Below, piece by piece: positions 30,609-41,228 of a stretch of DNA of 64,000 bases. Each line of letters begins with the position of its first letter. The first letter of the stretch is position 1. This stretch comes from an uncultured Gammaproteobacteria bacterium. Lineage in GTDB: Bacteria > Pseudomonadota > Gammaproteobacteria > DRLM01. Below the pieces are notes generated by a model, which saw only the letters and a list, made by a program, of their open reading frames with translations, did not search any database and was not told the DNA's origin. The position numbers were made by a program, and so were the translations under genes. The stretch is from NCBI GenBank assembly GCA_947259075.1, contig CAMYKQ010000055.1:23396-87395 (forward strand), in the 5' to 3' direction.

Positions 30609-31496
30609 ATGAATGATGGGCCGCGTATCGGCGTGGTGCTGAGTTCCGGTGGCGGCCGCGGCGTCTATGCCCACACCGGTTTTTTGCTGGCCTTGGAGAA
30701 ATTGGGTGTTACCGTGAGCGCCGTCGCCGGCTCCAGCGCCGGCGCGCTGGTGGGTGGCATCGCCGCGAGCGGCACGCCCTTGCCGCGGTGGGCGGAGGCG
30801 TTGCGCGCGGTGGAGACCAAAGACTATTGGGCGCCCGATGGCTGGTTGCGCATGGCGTGGCGGCTCGCGGTGCACAAGGGGCGCGGTTACACCGGGCTGT
30901 CGGATACGGCGGCGGCGCTCGCATTTTTACGCCGCAATCTTGCCGTGCGTGACTTCGAGCAGTGTGCCATTCCTTTTTACGCCCTAGCGATGAATCTGGG
31001 CACGGGCGCTAAAAGTTTTTTTTCCAGCGGCGAACTGGCGCCGCGCATCATGGCCAGCGCCGCGATGCCGGTGTTATACCGTCCCGTAGCGATTGATGAT
31101 GATTTGTACGTTGATGGCGCCACCATCGACCTGGCGCCCAGTGAGGCCATTTGTTGTAAGCATGGGCTCGATGCGCTGATCTTGCATCACGTCTCGGTCA
31201 AGCGCGAAGGCCGCGAAGGTCTGCAACGGGTGATGAGTCATCCTTGGTCCATGGTGGAAATTTTGTATCTCCTGCTGTACCGCCGCAAGCCTTGGTATTT
31301 GGGCGGCGTGCCGCTCTCGTTGCAGCGCTGTCCGGGGGGTTGCGGCGCGCCGTTGATCATCTTGGAACCGGCCTTGCCGGAATTGCATTGGCCTTTGAGT
31401 GAAGGCGGCGCCGAAGTGCAAGCCGCGGCCATGATGCAAACGGAGCAGGTGTTAGGGTCTAAATTGGCGTCATTGTTACAAGGCCGTGAAACGTAA
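30609..31496 (+). CDS. Patatin-like phospholipase
   Basis: GVVLSSGGGRGVYAHTGFLLALEKLG; GSSAG nucleophile; DGATIDLAPSEA catalytic Asp. Confidence 0.85.
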   Translation: MNDGPRIGVVLSSGGGRGVYAHTGFLLALEKLGVTVSAVAGSSAGALVGGIAASGTPLPRWAEALRAVETKDYWAPDGWLRMAWRLAVHKGRGYTGLSDTAAALAFLRRNLAVRDFEQCAIPFYALAMNLGTGAKSFFSSGELAPRIMASAAMPVLYRPVAIDDDLYVDGATIDLAPSEAICCKHGLDALILHHVSVKREGREGLQRVMSHPWSMVEILYLLLYRRKPWYLGGVPLSLQRCPGGCGAPLIILEPALPELHWPLSEGGAEVQAAAMMQTEQVLGSKLASLLQGRET

Positions 31497-31578
31497 ACCC
31501 CGCGGCTGAATATTGGTGGCGCGTACTCGCGTGCCCAAGCACGGGGTGGCGCGGGAAATTGAATTAGGCACGGAGGAC

Positions 31579-33285
31579 ATGACAATGTTGAATCGTTACA
31601 CCTACGGACCCCGCGTCGCTTATTTCTCCATGGAGATCGCCTTGCGATCCGATATCCCCACTTATGCGGGCGGTCTCGGGGTGCTGGCGGGCGACACCCT
31701 GCGTTCCGCCGCCGATTTAGAAATCCCCATGGTGGCGGTGACCCTGGTCAGCACCGCCGGTTATTTCCGCCAAGAGCTGGATGAACAAGGCCGGCAACGC
31801 GAACTGCCCGCGGTGTGGGATCCCGCCAGCGCGGCCACGCCGCTGAATGCCAAAGTGGTGGTGCTCATCGAAGGACGCCGGGTATGGGTCGGTGCCTGGC
31901 TGTATTCGGTGAACGGCTTGGCGGATAACAGCCATCAGCCGGTGATTCTGCTCGATACCAATCAAGAGGAAAACAGCGAAGCAGACCGGCGCATTACCGA
32001 TCACCTCTACGGCGGTGATGAGGTGTACCGCTTAAAACAAGAAGCGGTGCTGGGCATAGGCGGGCTGCGGATGTTGCAGGCATTGGGTTTTACCATCAGC
32101 CAATATCATATGAACGAAGGCCACTCGGCCTTGCTGGCGGCGGAATTATTGAATCGCTACGCCTTCCCCAAAGAAGAATTGCGTCCGGGAGAATCCGCCT
32201 ACGATGTGCCGCGGGTGCGGGAGCTGTGCAACTTCACCACGCATACACCGGTGGAGGCGGGGCATGATCGCTTCAGTTACGAGGTGGTGCGGCGGGTATT
32301 GGGCGAAGACTTTATGGATCTGGCGACCTTGAAGCGGCTGGCCGGTGACGATGCCTTGAATATGACGCGGCTCGCGCTCAATTTGAGTGATTACGTCAAT
32401 GGCGTGGCCAAGACTCACGCCGAGGTGTCGCGGCGCATGTTCCCCGGTTACCGGGTGCGGGCGGTGACGAATGGCGTGCATCCCATTACCTGGACCAGTC
32501 CCAGCTTCAGCAAACTGTACGATCAGCACCTGCCCGGCTGGAGTCATGAGCCTGAATTATTGATCCGCGCCGATTGCTGTATTCCCGACGCGGTGATCTG
32601 GGAGGCGCATCGCGCGGCCAAGGCCGCGCTCATCGACAAGGTGAAGGCGTTGACTGGCGCGGTGCTCAGTCCTAAAGAGCCCATCATCGGCTTCGCCCGG
32701 CGCATGACCGCGTATAAACGCCCCGATTTATTGTTCTCGGATCTGGCGCGTTTGAAAAATATCGCCCAGCAATGGCCATTCCAATTAGTGCTGGCGGGCA
32801 AGGCCCATCCGCATGATGAAGGCGGCAAGCGGCTCATCGAACAAATTCACTATTACCTGCGCGAGTTGCAAGCGGATGTGCGCGGCGTGTATCTGCCCGG
32901 TTACGATATGGCCTTGGCCTTGGAAATGGTGGCGGGGGTGGATGTTTGGCTCAACACGCCCTTGCGGCCTTATGAGGCCAGCGGCACCAGCGGCATGAAG
33001 GCGGCCTTCAACGGCGTGCCGCAATTCAGCGTGCTCGACGGCTGGTGGGCGGAGGCCTGCATCGAAGGCGTCACCGGCTGGGCGATTGGCGACAGCAGCG
33101 AATCGGTCAATGGCAATGACGCCAATGCCTTTTATGACAAGCTGGAGAATGTCGTGCTGCCGCTCTACTACACCAATCAGCCGGGCTGGGTCGCGGTGAT
33201 GAAGGGCGCCATCTGTAAGAACGCCTCGTTCTTTAATTCACACCGCATGATGCGCCGCTATGCCAGCGAGGCCTATTTGCGCTGA
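31579..33285 (+). CDS. glgP: Alpha-glucan phosphorylase (short GlgP family)
   Basis: YFSMEIALRSDIPTYAGGLGVLAGDTLRSAADL; NEGHSALLAAELL; EASGTSGMKAAFNGVPQFSVLDGWWAE. Confidence 0.92.
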   Translation: MTMLNRYTYGPRVAYFSMEIALRSDIPTYAGGLGVLAGDTLRSAADLEIPMVAVTLVSTAGYFRQELDEQGRQRELPAVWDPASAATPLNAKVVVLIEGRRVWVGAWLYSVNGLADNSHQPVILLDTNQEENSEADRRITDHLYGGDEVYRLKQEAVLGIGGLRMLQALGFTISQYHMNEGHSALLAAELLNRYAFPKEELRPGESAYDVPRVRELCNFTTHTPVEAGHDRFSYEVVRRVLGEDFMDLATLKRLAGDDALNMTRLALNLSDYVNGVAKTHAEVSRRMFPGYRVRAVTNGVHPITWTSPSFSKLYDQHLPGWSHEPELLIRADCCIPDAVIWEAHRAAKAALIDKVKALTGAVLSPKEPIIGFARRMTAYKRPDLLFSDLARLKNIAQQWPFQLVLAGKAHPHDEGGKRLIEQIHYYLRELQADVRGVYLPGYDMALALEMVAGVDVWLNTPLRPYEASGTSGMKAAFNGVPQFSVLDGWWAEACIEGVTGWAIGDSSESVNGNDANAFYDKLENVVLPLYYTNQPGWVAVMKGAICKNASFFNSHRMMRRYASEAYLR

Positions 33286-34085
33286 GAGTTGGCTTCGATA
33301 GGAGTGATGCCGTGTTGTTGCAGCGCGCTTTTAACCCGCTCGATGATGTCGCTGGCCATGGCGCGTTCGTAACGCACGTCCACTACATAGGCCTTGATGG
33401 TGACCTTGGTGATGTAGTGATAATCCACCTCGTCCTCCAGGACGATGACGACAGGCTTTTTTAGATAGCTATAGGGGCAGCAGAACGCGGCCTCGTGGGC
33501 CAGGGTCTTGAGTGTGGCGATATCGCTGGCGGCCGGCACGTGGAAAGGAACGGCGATCATTTCGGTGAGTTCACCAGCATTGGAGTTGACCACCGCTTGC
33601 TTCATGACCTCGGCATTGGGGATGGTGACGATGTCATCGGTGAAGGTGTGCAGGCGGGTCAAGTTGAGATCGATGCTTTTGACCTCGCCGTAATGTTCGC
33701 CGATGCGCACCATATCGCCGACGCGGTAAGGGCGGTCGAAGAGCATGATGACACCGGCAATCAGATTGCGCAGCATGTCTTGCGCCGCCAGGCCAAGCGC
33801 CACGCCCACCGTGGCGGCCACCGCGAGCAAGGCGCCTTGCGGCAAGTGGAGGATGACGAACACCGTCATCAGCAGCGCGAAAGTCCAGATGATTAAGCGC
33901 AGCAGCGGAAACAAGCGGGAGATTTGCAGCCGGTAACGGTTGAAACGCCGCGCCAGTTTATCCAGCGCCCAGCGCAGCAGCGCGACGAGACCGCCCGCCA
34001 AGCCCAGCCACAAGGCCGCCGCCAGCAGGGTGCCCAGTGAGAGTTGTTCGGCGATGGCTTTGAGGTTATCCACGGCGAGCCTCAA
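33273..34085 (-). CDS. MscS-family mechanosensitive channel
   Basis: VGVALGLAAQDMLRNLIAGVIMLFDRPYRVGDMVRIGEHYGEVKSIDLNLTRLHTFTDDIVTIPNAEV. Confidence 0.92.
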   Translation of the reverse strand: MRLAVDNLKAIAEQLSLGTLLAAALWLGLAGGLVALLRWALDKLARRFNRYRLQISRLFPLLRLIIWTFALLMTVFVILHLPQGALLAVAATVGVALGLAAQDMLRNLIAGVIMLFDRPYRVGDMVRIGEHYGEVKSIDLNLTRLHTFTDDIVTIPNAEVMKQAVVNSNAGELTEMIAVPFHVPAASDIATLKTLAHEAAFCCPYSYLKKPVVIVLEDEVDYHYITKVTIKAYVVDVRYERAMASDIIERVKSALQQHGITPIEANSQRK

Positions 34086-35368
34086 TACAACACATGCGCG
34101 GTAATCAGCGCATTGGCGATCGGCGTATACAACGCCGGATCGACGTAGTAGATGTTTTCCCCGTCGGCTTCCCGTCGTTCAACCACGCGGTGGGCGTGGA
34201 GGTGGTAGAGAATGATACGGCTTTCGGTTTCGCTCAGGCGAAACAGCGTTTGATGTTCAGCTAGAGTCAGTCCGCCGTGGGTCAGCATTTCCGCGAGGGT
34301 GAAATGATGCGGCGCGGCAAAGGATTTGATTGCGCCGAAGTCCACGCCCTCCAGCGCGTCAGCCTGAATGGTTTGCGCGCCGGCGTCGATATGGGTGGCG
34401 CAGTGCCAATGCAATAATGCCGCGGGCAGATTGCCGCCGCTGAGTTCGTAGAGTTTGTCGAGATAGGCCGTGACCGCGGCGTCCATTTCAGCCGCGTCAG
34501 GCGCTGTGTCTGGCGCCGCGCCGGTTACACCGCCATCATCTGGCGCCGCTGCGTTAAACCGCAAGGTCAAACCGGTATGTGTGATGCGCGAGCGCAACAC
34601 GGCATGAAATTCTTCCTGGGTGAAATAGTCCAGCGTGATCAGCGAGGAGAAATAACGCCCTACCTGATAAGTATGGTCGGCGCGGCGCCAAGCTTGCGCG
34701 CCGAAGCTGACTACCCACAGGGTGCGGGACTGGCTGGCGAGCATGGTGGCGAGGAGGGTTTTGAACGCGCGGTAGGCACCGGGTGTGCGCAGCAGCAAGG
34801 CATCGATATTGTCCAGCAGGATGATTTGATCGCGCGGCCGCGTGAGCTGGGCTTGGACTTCCGGCCAGGATGCATCGGCGTCGAGTTCGTAGAGCGGCGC
34901 GAACAATTTCGCCAGCACGGTTTCATCACGGATGCCGCTGCTCAAGTTCAAGCGATGCACCGGCGTGGCCTCGGGCAGCCGTGCCTCCAGCGCATTCAGA
35001 AACGAGGTGCGGCCGCAGCCGTCCGGGCCGACCACCGCCAGCAAGGTTGGCAGTTGACGTTGCCAGCGTGCGAGCGCGGCGTGGAATTGCTGGAGTTTTT
35101 GTTCGCGCGGAATGGCCCAAGGGGTATCGGCGGCCACGGGCGCCAAATTAAAGGCGGCGCGATAACGCGCCGGCAAGAGGCGCTGGCGCGCGCTGATTTG
35201 CTGCCAGCGCGGCATATCCAAGAGCGGGCATCCCGCGCGTTGCGTGAGTGTTTCGGAACTGCCTCGCGTGTCTTCACGGCCCAGCAGCACCGGAGGCAGT
35301 TTGCGCGCCCGCTGCGCGAGGCGGTCATATAGCTCGTGCCATTTTTGCCGCAGGGATTCCAATATCAT
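34082..35368 (-). CDS. AAA/STAND-like P-loop ATPase with C-terminal helical (possible wHTH) region
   Basis: Walker A VVGPDGCGRTSF; Walker B QIILLDNID; stop overlaps the downstream mscS start. Confidence 0.75.
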   Translation of the reverse strand: MILESLRQKWHELYDRLAQRARKLPPVLLGREDTRGSSETLTQRAGCPLLDMPRWQQISARQRLLPARYRAAFNLAPVAADTPWAIPREQKLQQFHAALARWQRQLPTLLAVVGPDGCGRTSFLNALEARLPEATPVHRLNLSSGIRDETVLAKLFAPLYELDADASWPEVQAQLTRPRDQIILLDNIDALLLRTPGAYRAFKTLLATMLASQSRTLWVVSFGAQAWRRADHTYQVGRYFSSLITLDYFTQEEFHAVLRSRITHTGLTLRFNAAAPDDGGVTGAAPDTAPDAAEMDAAVTAYLDKLYELSGGNLPAALLHWHCATHIDAGAQTIQADALEGVDFGAIKSFAAPHHFTLAEMLTHGGLTLAEHQTLFRLSETESRIILYHLHAHRVVERREADGENIYYVDPALYTPIANALITAHVLY

Positions 35369-35454
35369 CTCCCGTGTAATGAGCTTGAGTGCGCACGCCG
35401 GCGCTAAGGAAATCGTATGGTAGCATAGTGCCGTGATGTCTTAGCGGAGGGGAG

Positions 35455-36306
35455 ATGGAGCGGCGAATCTTATTGTGCAGCGATCTTGATCGCACCCTGC
35501 TGCCCAATGGCGCGCAAGCGGAGTCGCCGCGCGCACGGCCGTTGTTGCGCGCCTTCGCCGCGCGGCCGGACGTGAGCTTGGCCTATGTCAGCGGCCGCCA
35601 TCTCGCCTTGGTGCAGGCGGCGATCGCCGAATATGCTATTCCACAACCTGATTTCGCCATTGGTGACGTGGGCACGACGATTTATGAAGTGGGCGCCGCG
35701 GGCTGGCGGCTGTGGGATGCCTGGGCGGACGAGATCGCGCCCGATTGGCGCGGCCGCCGTCATGATGAACTGGCGCGCTTGCTGGATGACATCGGCGAGC
35801 TGGTGTTGCAGGAAAGCGAAAAGCAGAATGCCTTCAAGCTGAGTTATTACCTCGATCCCGCCGTGGCCCGTGGCGCCTTGTTGGACGAGGTGCGCGCCCG
35901 CCTCGCCGCCGAAAAATTGCGGGCCAATTTAATCTGGAGCATAGACGAGACCCGTCATCAGGGTCTGCTCGACGTCTTGCCCGCGTCCGCGAATAAACTG
36001 CACGCCATCCGCTTTTTAATGGCGCGGCGCGGTTACAGCGCGCGCGAAACCGTGTTCGCCGGTGACAGCGGCAATGACGTGCAGGTGTTGAGCGGCGGAC
36101 TGCAAGCGATTTTGGTGCGCAATGCTACCGCCGAGGTGCGCGCGGAGGCGGAGGCGCAACTGGCGGCGGCCGGTCATCACGGCACGCTCTATACGGCGCG
36201 GGGTGATTGGGCGGGTATGAACGGGAATTACAGCGCCGGGGTGCTGGAGGGCGTGGCCCATTATTTCCCCGGAATGAAGGATTGGCTGGAGACGCGGGCC
36301 GGGTAA
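35455..36306 (+). CDS. HAD-family sucrose-phosphate phosphatase-like protein
   Basis: LLCSDLDRTLLPNG; VSGRHLALVQAAI; FAGDSGNDVQVLSGGLQAILV. Confidence 0.8.
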   Translation: MERRILLCSDLDRTLLPNGAQAESPRARPLLRAFAARPDVSLAYVSGRHLALVQAAIAEYAIPQPDFAIGDVGTTIYEVGAAGWRLWDAWADEIAPDWRGRRHDELARLLDDIGELVLQESEKQNAFKLSYYLDPAVARGALLDEVRARLAAEKLRANLIWSIDETRHQGLLDVLPASANKLHAIRFLMARRGYSARETVFAGDSGNDVQVLSGGLQAILVRNATAEVRAEAEAQLAAAGHHGTLYTARGDWAGMNGNYSAGVLEGVAHYFPGMKDWLETRAG

Positions 36307-36337
36307 ATTTTATCCGTTATCTTTGGCGGGGCGCGCG

Positions 36338-37213
36338 TCAGTGAATATTGGCGACGACGTTTGTTGGTTCGCCGCGTATCATTTCCATGGTGTCAGCGAA
36401 CTGGGTTTCCACCTCGTCCATCACCGCGACGACGATGTCGTCATTGAGTTCGGCGTAGCGCCAGGCGTTTTCATCCATCGGCGGCACGCGCGGGTCGCCG
36501 GAATTGCCGTGTTGCATGGCCTCGGCTATGACGTCGGCGATATGCACGAGGGCGGTGTCACGGGGAAAGTGCATGGCGTTGCTGGGATTATGGTGAAACT
36601 CCACCGCTTCCTGCAATTGCTCCGGCAGTTTCCATTTGCGCAGGATTTCACCGCCCACCGCGGCGTGATCGAAACCCATGATGTCTTGTTCGGCGCGGTA
36701 TAGCGGCACGTCATTGTGGCGGCAGCGCAGCAGGGCTTCACGTGCGAGTTCGGGTATTTTGCGGTAGATGAGCAGGCTGCCGATGTCGTGGAGCAGGCCG
36801 GCGATGAAGAAACGCTCGACCATGCGTTCGCCGCGCTTGGCGGCGAGGGCGCGGGCGGCCAGGCCGGTGCACACGCTGTGGCGCCAGAAGTCGTCCATGG
36901 TCACCAGATCGTTGGGCAGTCCTTTGAAGACGCGGACTACCGAGGTGGCCAGGATGAGATCGCGCAGTTCGCGGGTGCCGACGATGGTGATGGCGCGCGA
37001 GACGCTGTCGATCTGCGAGGGGAAGCTGTAAAAGGCGCTGTTGACGATTTTGAGCAGGCGGGCGGTGAGGCCCGGGTCGCGGCTGATGACGTGGCCGATG
37101 TCGGCCGCGGAATATCGCGGACTGTCTATCATTTCATTGACCCGCAGAAACACCTCGGGCAGGGAGGCGATTTCGATGGCGCCGGCGACCATCTCTTTTG
37201 GGCTCAAGCTCAT
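36338..37213 (-). CDS. HDOD domain protein
   Basis: IASLPEVFLRVNEMIDSPRYSAADIGHVISRDPGLTARLLKIVNSAFYSFPSQIDSVSRAITIVG; GLLHDIGSLLIY. Confidence 0.9.
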   Translation of the reverse strand: MSLSPKEMVAGAIEIASLPEVFLRVNEMIDSPRYSAADIGHVISRDPGLTARLLKIVNSAFYSFPSQIDSVSRAITIVGTRELRDLILATSVVRVFKGLPNDLVTMDDFWRHSVCTGLAARALAAKRGERMVERFFIAGLLHDIGSLLIYRKIPELAREALLRCRHNDVPLYRAEQDIMGFDHAAVGGEILRKWKLPEQLQEAVEFHHNPSNAMHFPRDTALVHIADVIAEAMQHGNSGDPRVPPMDENAWRYAELNDDIVVAVMDEVETQFADTMEMIRGEPTNVVANIH

Positions 37214-37500
37214 TTCATCCAGTCCTTCTATTTATCCTGTGGGTGTTACTGGCGTAATAATGGCCGCGTTCCCACACCGCGCATCACACCGGCCATCGCG
37301 CAGCGAGTTCTGAGCGGGCGGGTGGTGTGAGCGGGCCGCTTTCCTTGGCTGCCGCGAGAGGCGTATTCTCCCCGTTCGCCATGGCCCTGCCCCCGTTGAA
37401 TCTACGGTGTTTCGCCGAAATAAATCAAGTAATTTGTTCGGCTTGGGGATGAGTTACTTGAATTCTCCGGCAAATTAATCACAAGTGAGGGTAAGCTAGT

Positions 37501-39768
37501 GTGTCTATGAGTGCGACTCACCATCATTCCGCGCAGGATTCCTCACACATCCGTCTCTCCATCGGCGGCATGAGCTGCGCGGGCTGCGTCTCCTCGGTGG
37601 AGACGGCCTTGCGCGGCGTGCCCGGCGTGACCGCGGCCACGGTGAATCTGGGCGAGCGTACCGCCGAGGTGAGCGGCACGGCGGCGCCCGAGGCGCTGAT
37701 CGCGGCGGTGAAGGCCGCCAGCTATGACGCGGCGGAGCTGCGCGGCGTGGAGGACGATGAGGCGAAGCAAGCGGCGGAGCAGGCCCATTACCGGCGTCTA
37801 TTGCGCAAGACGGCGGTGGCGGCGGCCATCGGCGTGCCGTTGTTCCTCGGCGAAATGCTGGGCTGGCTGCCGCCCTTGAGCACGGCGGGCGGCCAGATTT
37901 TCTGGCTGGCGGTGGGCGCGATGTCGCTGGCGGCGATGGTGTATTCCGCGGGGCATTTATTTGCGGGGGCGTGGAAGGCCTTCAAGGTCCACAACGCTAA
38001 TATGGACACCCTCATCGCCCTGGGCACCGGCGCGGCCTGGGTGTATTCGATGATCGTCGCGGTCTTTCCCGCGGCCGTGCCCAGCTTGGCGCAGCATGCC
38101 TATTTCGAGGCGGCGGTCATCATCATCGCCTTGGTCAATTTCGGCGCGGCGCTGGAGATGCGCGCGCGCGGCCGCACCTCGGAGGCCATACGCCGCCTCA
38201 TTGGTTTGCAGGCCAAGACCGCGCGCGTGCTGCGCGAGGGCGAGGAGCGCGACATCCCGTTTGCGAAACTGGGGCTGGACGACACGGTGCGGGTGCGGCC
38301 CGGCGAACGCGTGCCGGTGGATGGGGTTGTGATCGACGGCCAGTCGACGATCGACGAATCCATGCTCAGTGGCGAGCCCATGCCGGTGACGAAAAAACCC
38401 GGCGACGAGGTCGTGGGCGGCACCATCAATCTCAGCGGCAGCTTTTTGTTTCAGGCCAAACGCATCGGCCGCGACACGGTGCTGGCGCGCATCATCGAGA
38501 TGGTGCGCCGCGCTCAGGCCACAAAACCCGCCATCGGCCGCTTGGCCGACAAGGTCTCGGCGGTGTTCGTGCCCAGCATCATGCTCATCGCCGTCGTCAC
38601 CTTTTTGCTGTGGTACAACTTCGGACCCGAGCCGCGCTTGAGTTTCGCGGTGGTGACGGCGATGACCGTGCTCATCATCGCCTGCCCCTGCGCCCTGGGT
38701 TTGGCCACGCCCATTTCGATCATGGTCGGTGTGGGCAAGGCGGCGGAATTCGGCATCTTGATCCGCAACGGCGAGGCGCTGCAGCAGGCGGCGCGGCTGA
38801 CCACGGTGGTGCTGGATAAAACCGGCACGGTCACCGAAGGCCGGCCGGCGGTGACGCGGATTTTGCCGCTGGCGGGCTGGGACGAGAACGCATTGTTGCA
38901 ATTGGCCGCTAGCGTGGAGGCGGGTTCGGAACACCCGCTGGCCGCGGCGGTGACGGCGGCGGCCAAGACGCGTGCGTTGTCAGCGTCCGCCGTCGAACAG
39001 TTCGAGGCGCTCAGCGGCCGCGGCGTGTGCGCGCGCGTTGGCGGCAAAACGGTTTTATTCGGCAATCGCAAGCTGATGGACGAGCGCGGCGTGGCGGCGG
39101 CCGTGGTCGAGCAGCAAATAGACGCGCTGGCGCAGGAGGCGGCCACGCCCATGTATCTGGCGGTGGACGGCGTGCTCGCTGGGCTGATTGCCGTGGCCGA
39201 TCCAATTAAAGAAGATTCAGAGGCCGCCATCGCGCGCATGCACAAGCTGGGTTTGAAGGTGGTGATGATTACCGGCGACCATCGGTTGACCGCGGCGGCG
39301 GTAGCGCGGCGCGTGGGCATCGATGAAGTGATCGCCGAGGTGCTGCCGCAGGACAAGGCGGCGTGCGTTACTGACTTGCAGGCCAGTGGCGCGGTGGTGG
39401 CGATGGTGGGCGACGGGGTGAATGACGCGCCGGCCTTGGCGCAGGCCGATGTGGGTTACGCCATCGGCACCGGCACCGATGTCGCCATCGAGAGCGCCGA
39501 CGTGGCGCTGATGGGCGGCTCGCTGCACGGCGTGGTCGACGCCATCGCCGTGTCGCAGGCGACGCTGCGCAACATTAAACAAAATTTGTTCGGCGCGTTT
39601 ATTTATAACGGCGTGGGCATCCCCGTGGCGGCGGGGCTGTTGTATCCGCTGGCCGGGGTTTTGCTCAACCCCATGATCGCCGGCGCGGCCATGGCTTTAT
39701 CGTCGGTGACGGTGGTGAGCAACGCCAATCGCCTGCGTTGGTTTAAACTGCGCGAGGCCGCGGCATGA
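37501..39768 (+). CDS. Cu(+) P1B-type ATPase with N-terminal HMA domain
   Basis: [71 protein letters not shown]. Confidence 0.93.
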   Translation: MSMSATHHHSAQDSSHIRLSIGGMSCAGCVSSVETALRGVPGVTAATVNLGERTAEVSGTAAPEALIAAVKAASYDAAELRGVEDDEAKQAAEQAHYRRLLRKTAVAAAIGVPLFLGEMLGWLPPLSTAGGQIFWLAVGAMSLAAMVYSAGHLFAGAWKAFKVHNANMDTLIALGTGAAWVYSMIVAVFPAAVPSLAQHAYFEAAVIIIALVNFGAALEMRARGRTSEAIRRLIGLQAKTARVLREGEERDIPFAKLGLDDTVRVRPGERVPVDGVVIDGQSTIDESMLSGEPMPVTKKPGDEVVGGTINLSGSFLFQAKRIGRDTVLARIIEMVRRAQATKPAIGRLADKVSAVFVPSIMLIAVVTFLLWYNFGPEPRLSFAVVTAMTVLIIACPCALGLATPISIMVGVGKAAEFGILIRNGEALQQAARLTTVVLDKTGTVTEGRPAVTRILPLAGWDENALLQLAASVEAGSEHPLAAAVTAAAKTRALSASAVEQFEALSGRGVCARVGGKTVLFGNRKLMDERGVAAAVVEQQIDALAQEAATPMYLAVDGVLAGLIAVADPIKEDSEAAIARMHKLGLKVVMITGDHRLTAAAVARRVGIDEVIAEVLPQDKAACVTDLQASGAVVAMVGDGVNDAPALAQADVGYAIGTGTDVAIESADVALMGGSLHGVVDAIAVSQATLRNIKQNLFGAFIYNGVGIPVAAGLLYPLAGVLLNPMIAGAAMALSSVTVVSNANRLRWFKLREAAA

Positions 39769-40121
39769 GCGCGCTGATAAATTTGCTGGGCGTGGCGCTG
39801 GCCGGTTTTATCGTGTGGTGGTTTTGGCTGTCGCGGCCGCGGGCGCACGCGGCGGGTGCCGCGCCCGTCACCGTGGTGGTGGCGGACGGGGTGTACACCC
39901 CCGCGCGTATCGAGGCCCGCGCGGGCGAGCCGCTGGTGCTGCGGTTCCTGCGTAAGGACGCCAGCCACTGCGCGGAGAAAGTGATCTTCGATGATTTACA
40001 ATTGAGCGCCGAACTGCCTATTGGTAAGCCGTACGATGTGCGCTTGACGCCGCCGGCGCCGGGGGAATACGTCTTCACCTGCGAGATGCGCATGTATCGC
40101 GGCAGCGTGGTGGCAAAATAG
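39765..40121 (+). CDS. Membrane-anchored cupredoxin-domain protein
   Basis: ATG overlaps the upstream stop; one TM helix; [41 protein letters not shown]...[12 protein letters not shown]. Confidence 0.8.
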   Translation: MSALINLLGVALAGFIVWWFWLSRPRAHAAGAAPVTVVVADGVYTPARIEARAGEPLVLRFLRKDASHCAEKVIFDDLQLSAELPIGKPYDVRLTPPAPGEYVFTCEMRMYRGSVVAK

Positions 40122-40239
40122 TGCATGTCTCTGCCGTGTTGCGTGAGGGAAGAGACGGGTTGATTAAAATTCAAATCAGGAGCACCCAAGTCTAGCGCGA
40201 GCCGCTGCTTGGGGTGTACTCATACAAGAGGAGAGAAAC

Positions 40240-41052
40240 GTGAGCTGGTGGGGCAAGGCGCTGGGCGGCGCCATGGGGTTTCTGATCGGCGGTCCTTTGG
40301 GCGGCTTGATCGGCGCGGCGCTGGGTCATGGCTTGGATCGCAAGACCGAGGAATACAGTCTGCATTTGGTGGACGGTGTCGAGCCTGGCGATCAGCAGCG
40401 GGTGCAGACCGCGTTTTTCACCGCGCTGTTTTCGGTGATGGGGCATGTGGCCAAGGCCGACGGCCGGGTGTGTGAAAACGAGATCGAAATCGCGCGCAGG
40501 GTGATGTCGCGGCTTGGTTTGAACAGCACCCTGCAACAGGCGGCGATGCGCCTGTTCAATGAAGGCAAGCGTGATGATTTTCCCTTGGACGCCGTGCTGG
40601 CGCAGTTCAAGCGCGAGTGTCTGCGGCGGCGCAATTTACTGCGTATCTTTCTCGAGCTGCTGCTTCAAGCCGCCTATGCCGACGGTCTGATGCATCCTTC
40701 CGAGAGAAATTTGCTGTTACGGGTGAGCGCCGAGCTGGGTTTTTCCGCGAAGGAATTCGAGCAACTGGAGGCGATGATCCGCGCCACTCACGAGTTTGGC
40801 GCTGGCGCGGGCGGACGGCGTTCCGCGGCGCAGGAAAAGAGTAGTCTGGAGGACGCGTACGCGGTATTGAGCGTCAATCCCGAGGCCAGTGACGATGAAG
40901 TGAAGAAGGCCTACCGGCGCCTGCTCAGTCAGCATCATCCCGATAAATTGGTGGCCAAGGGCTTGCCGGAGGAGATGATGAAGATGGCCGCCGAGCGCAC
41001 GCACCAAATCCGGTCGGCCTACGAACGCATCCGTGAGGCGCGGGGTTTTTAA
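40240..41052 (+). CDS. djlA: DjlA-like co-chaperone (TerB-like domain plus J domain)
   Basis: GTG start; Gly-rich N-terminal TM; TerB-like middle; C-terminal J domain YAVLSVNPEASDDEVKKAYRRLLSQHHPDKL. Confidence 0.88.
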   Translation: MSWWGKALGGAMGFLIGGPLGGLIGAALGHGLDRKTEEYSLHLVDGVEPGDQQRVQTAFFTALFSVMGHVAKADGRVCENEIEIARRVMSRLGLNSTLQQAAMRLFNEGKRDDFPLDAVLAQFKRECLRRRNLLRIFLELLLQAAYADGLMHPSERNLLLRVSAELGFSAKEFEQLEAMIRATHEFGAGAGGRRSAAQEKSSLEDAYAVLSVNPEASDDEVKKAYRRLLSQHHPDKLVAKGLPEEMMKMAAERTHQIRSAYERIREARGF

Positions 41053-41185
41053 GGGCGCCGTACCGGATTGATGCGTATCCCCACGTCCAGGGTGCTATAC
41101 GGTATAATCAGCGCGGTTCTTCCCCGCGATGGGTTAGGTGTAAGGCTGTTTTTGCGCGTGTTGGCTGAAACCCGCGCAAGTCCAT

Positions 41186-41203
41186 GGGCCGTGATAACGG
41201 CCC
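41186..41203 (+). promoter_or_regulatory. Perfect hairpin GGGCCGT-GATA-ACGGCCC in the sspA leader
   Basis: 7-bp perfect stem with 4-nt loop, 25 nt upstream of the sspA ATG. Confidence 0.5.
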
Positions 41204-41228
41204 GAGATGTGAAATGAGAGAGGTACCC

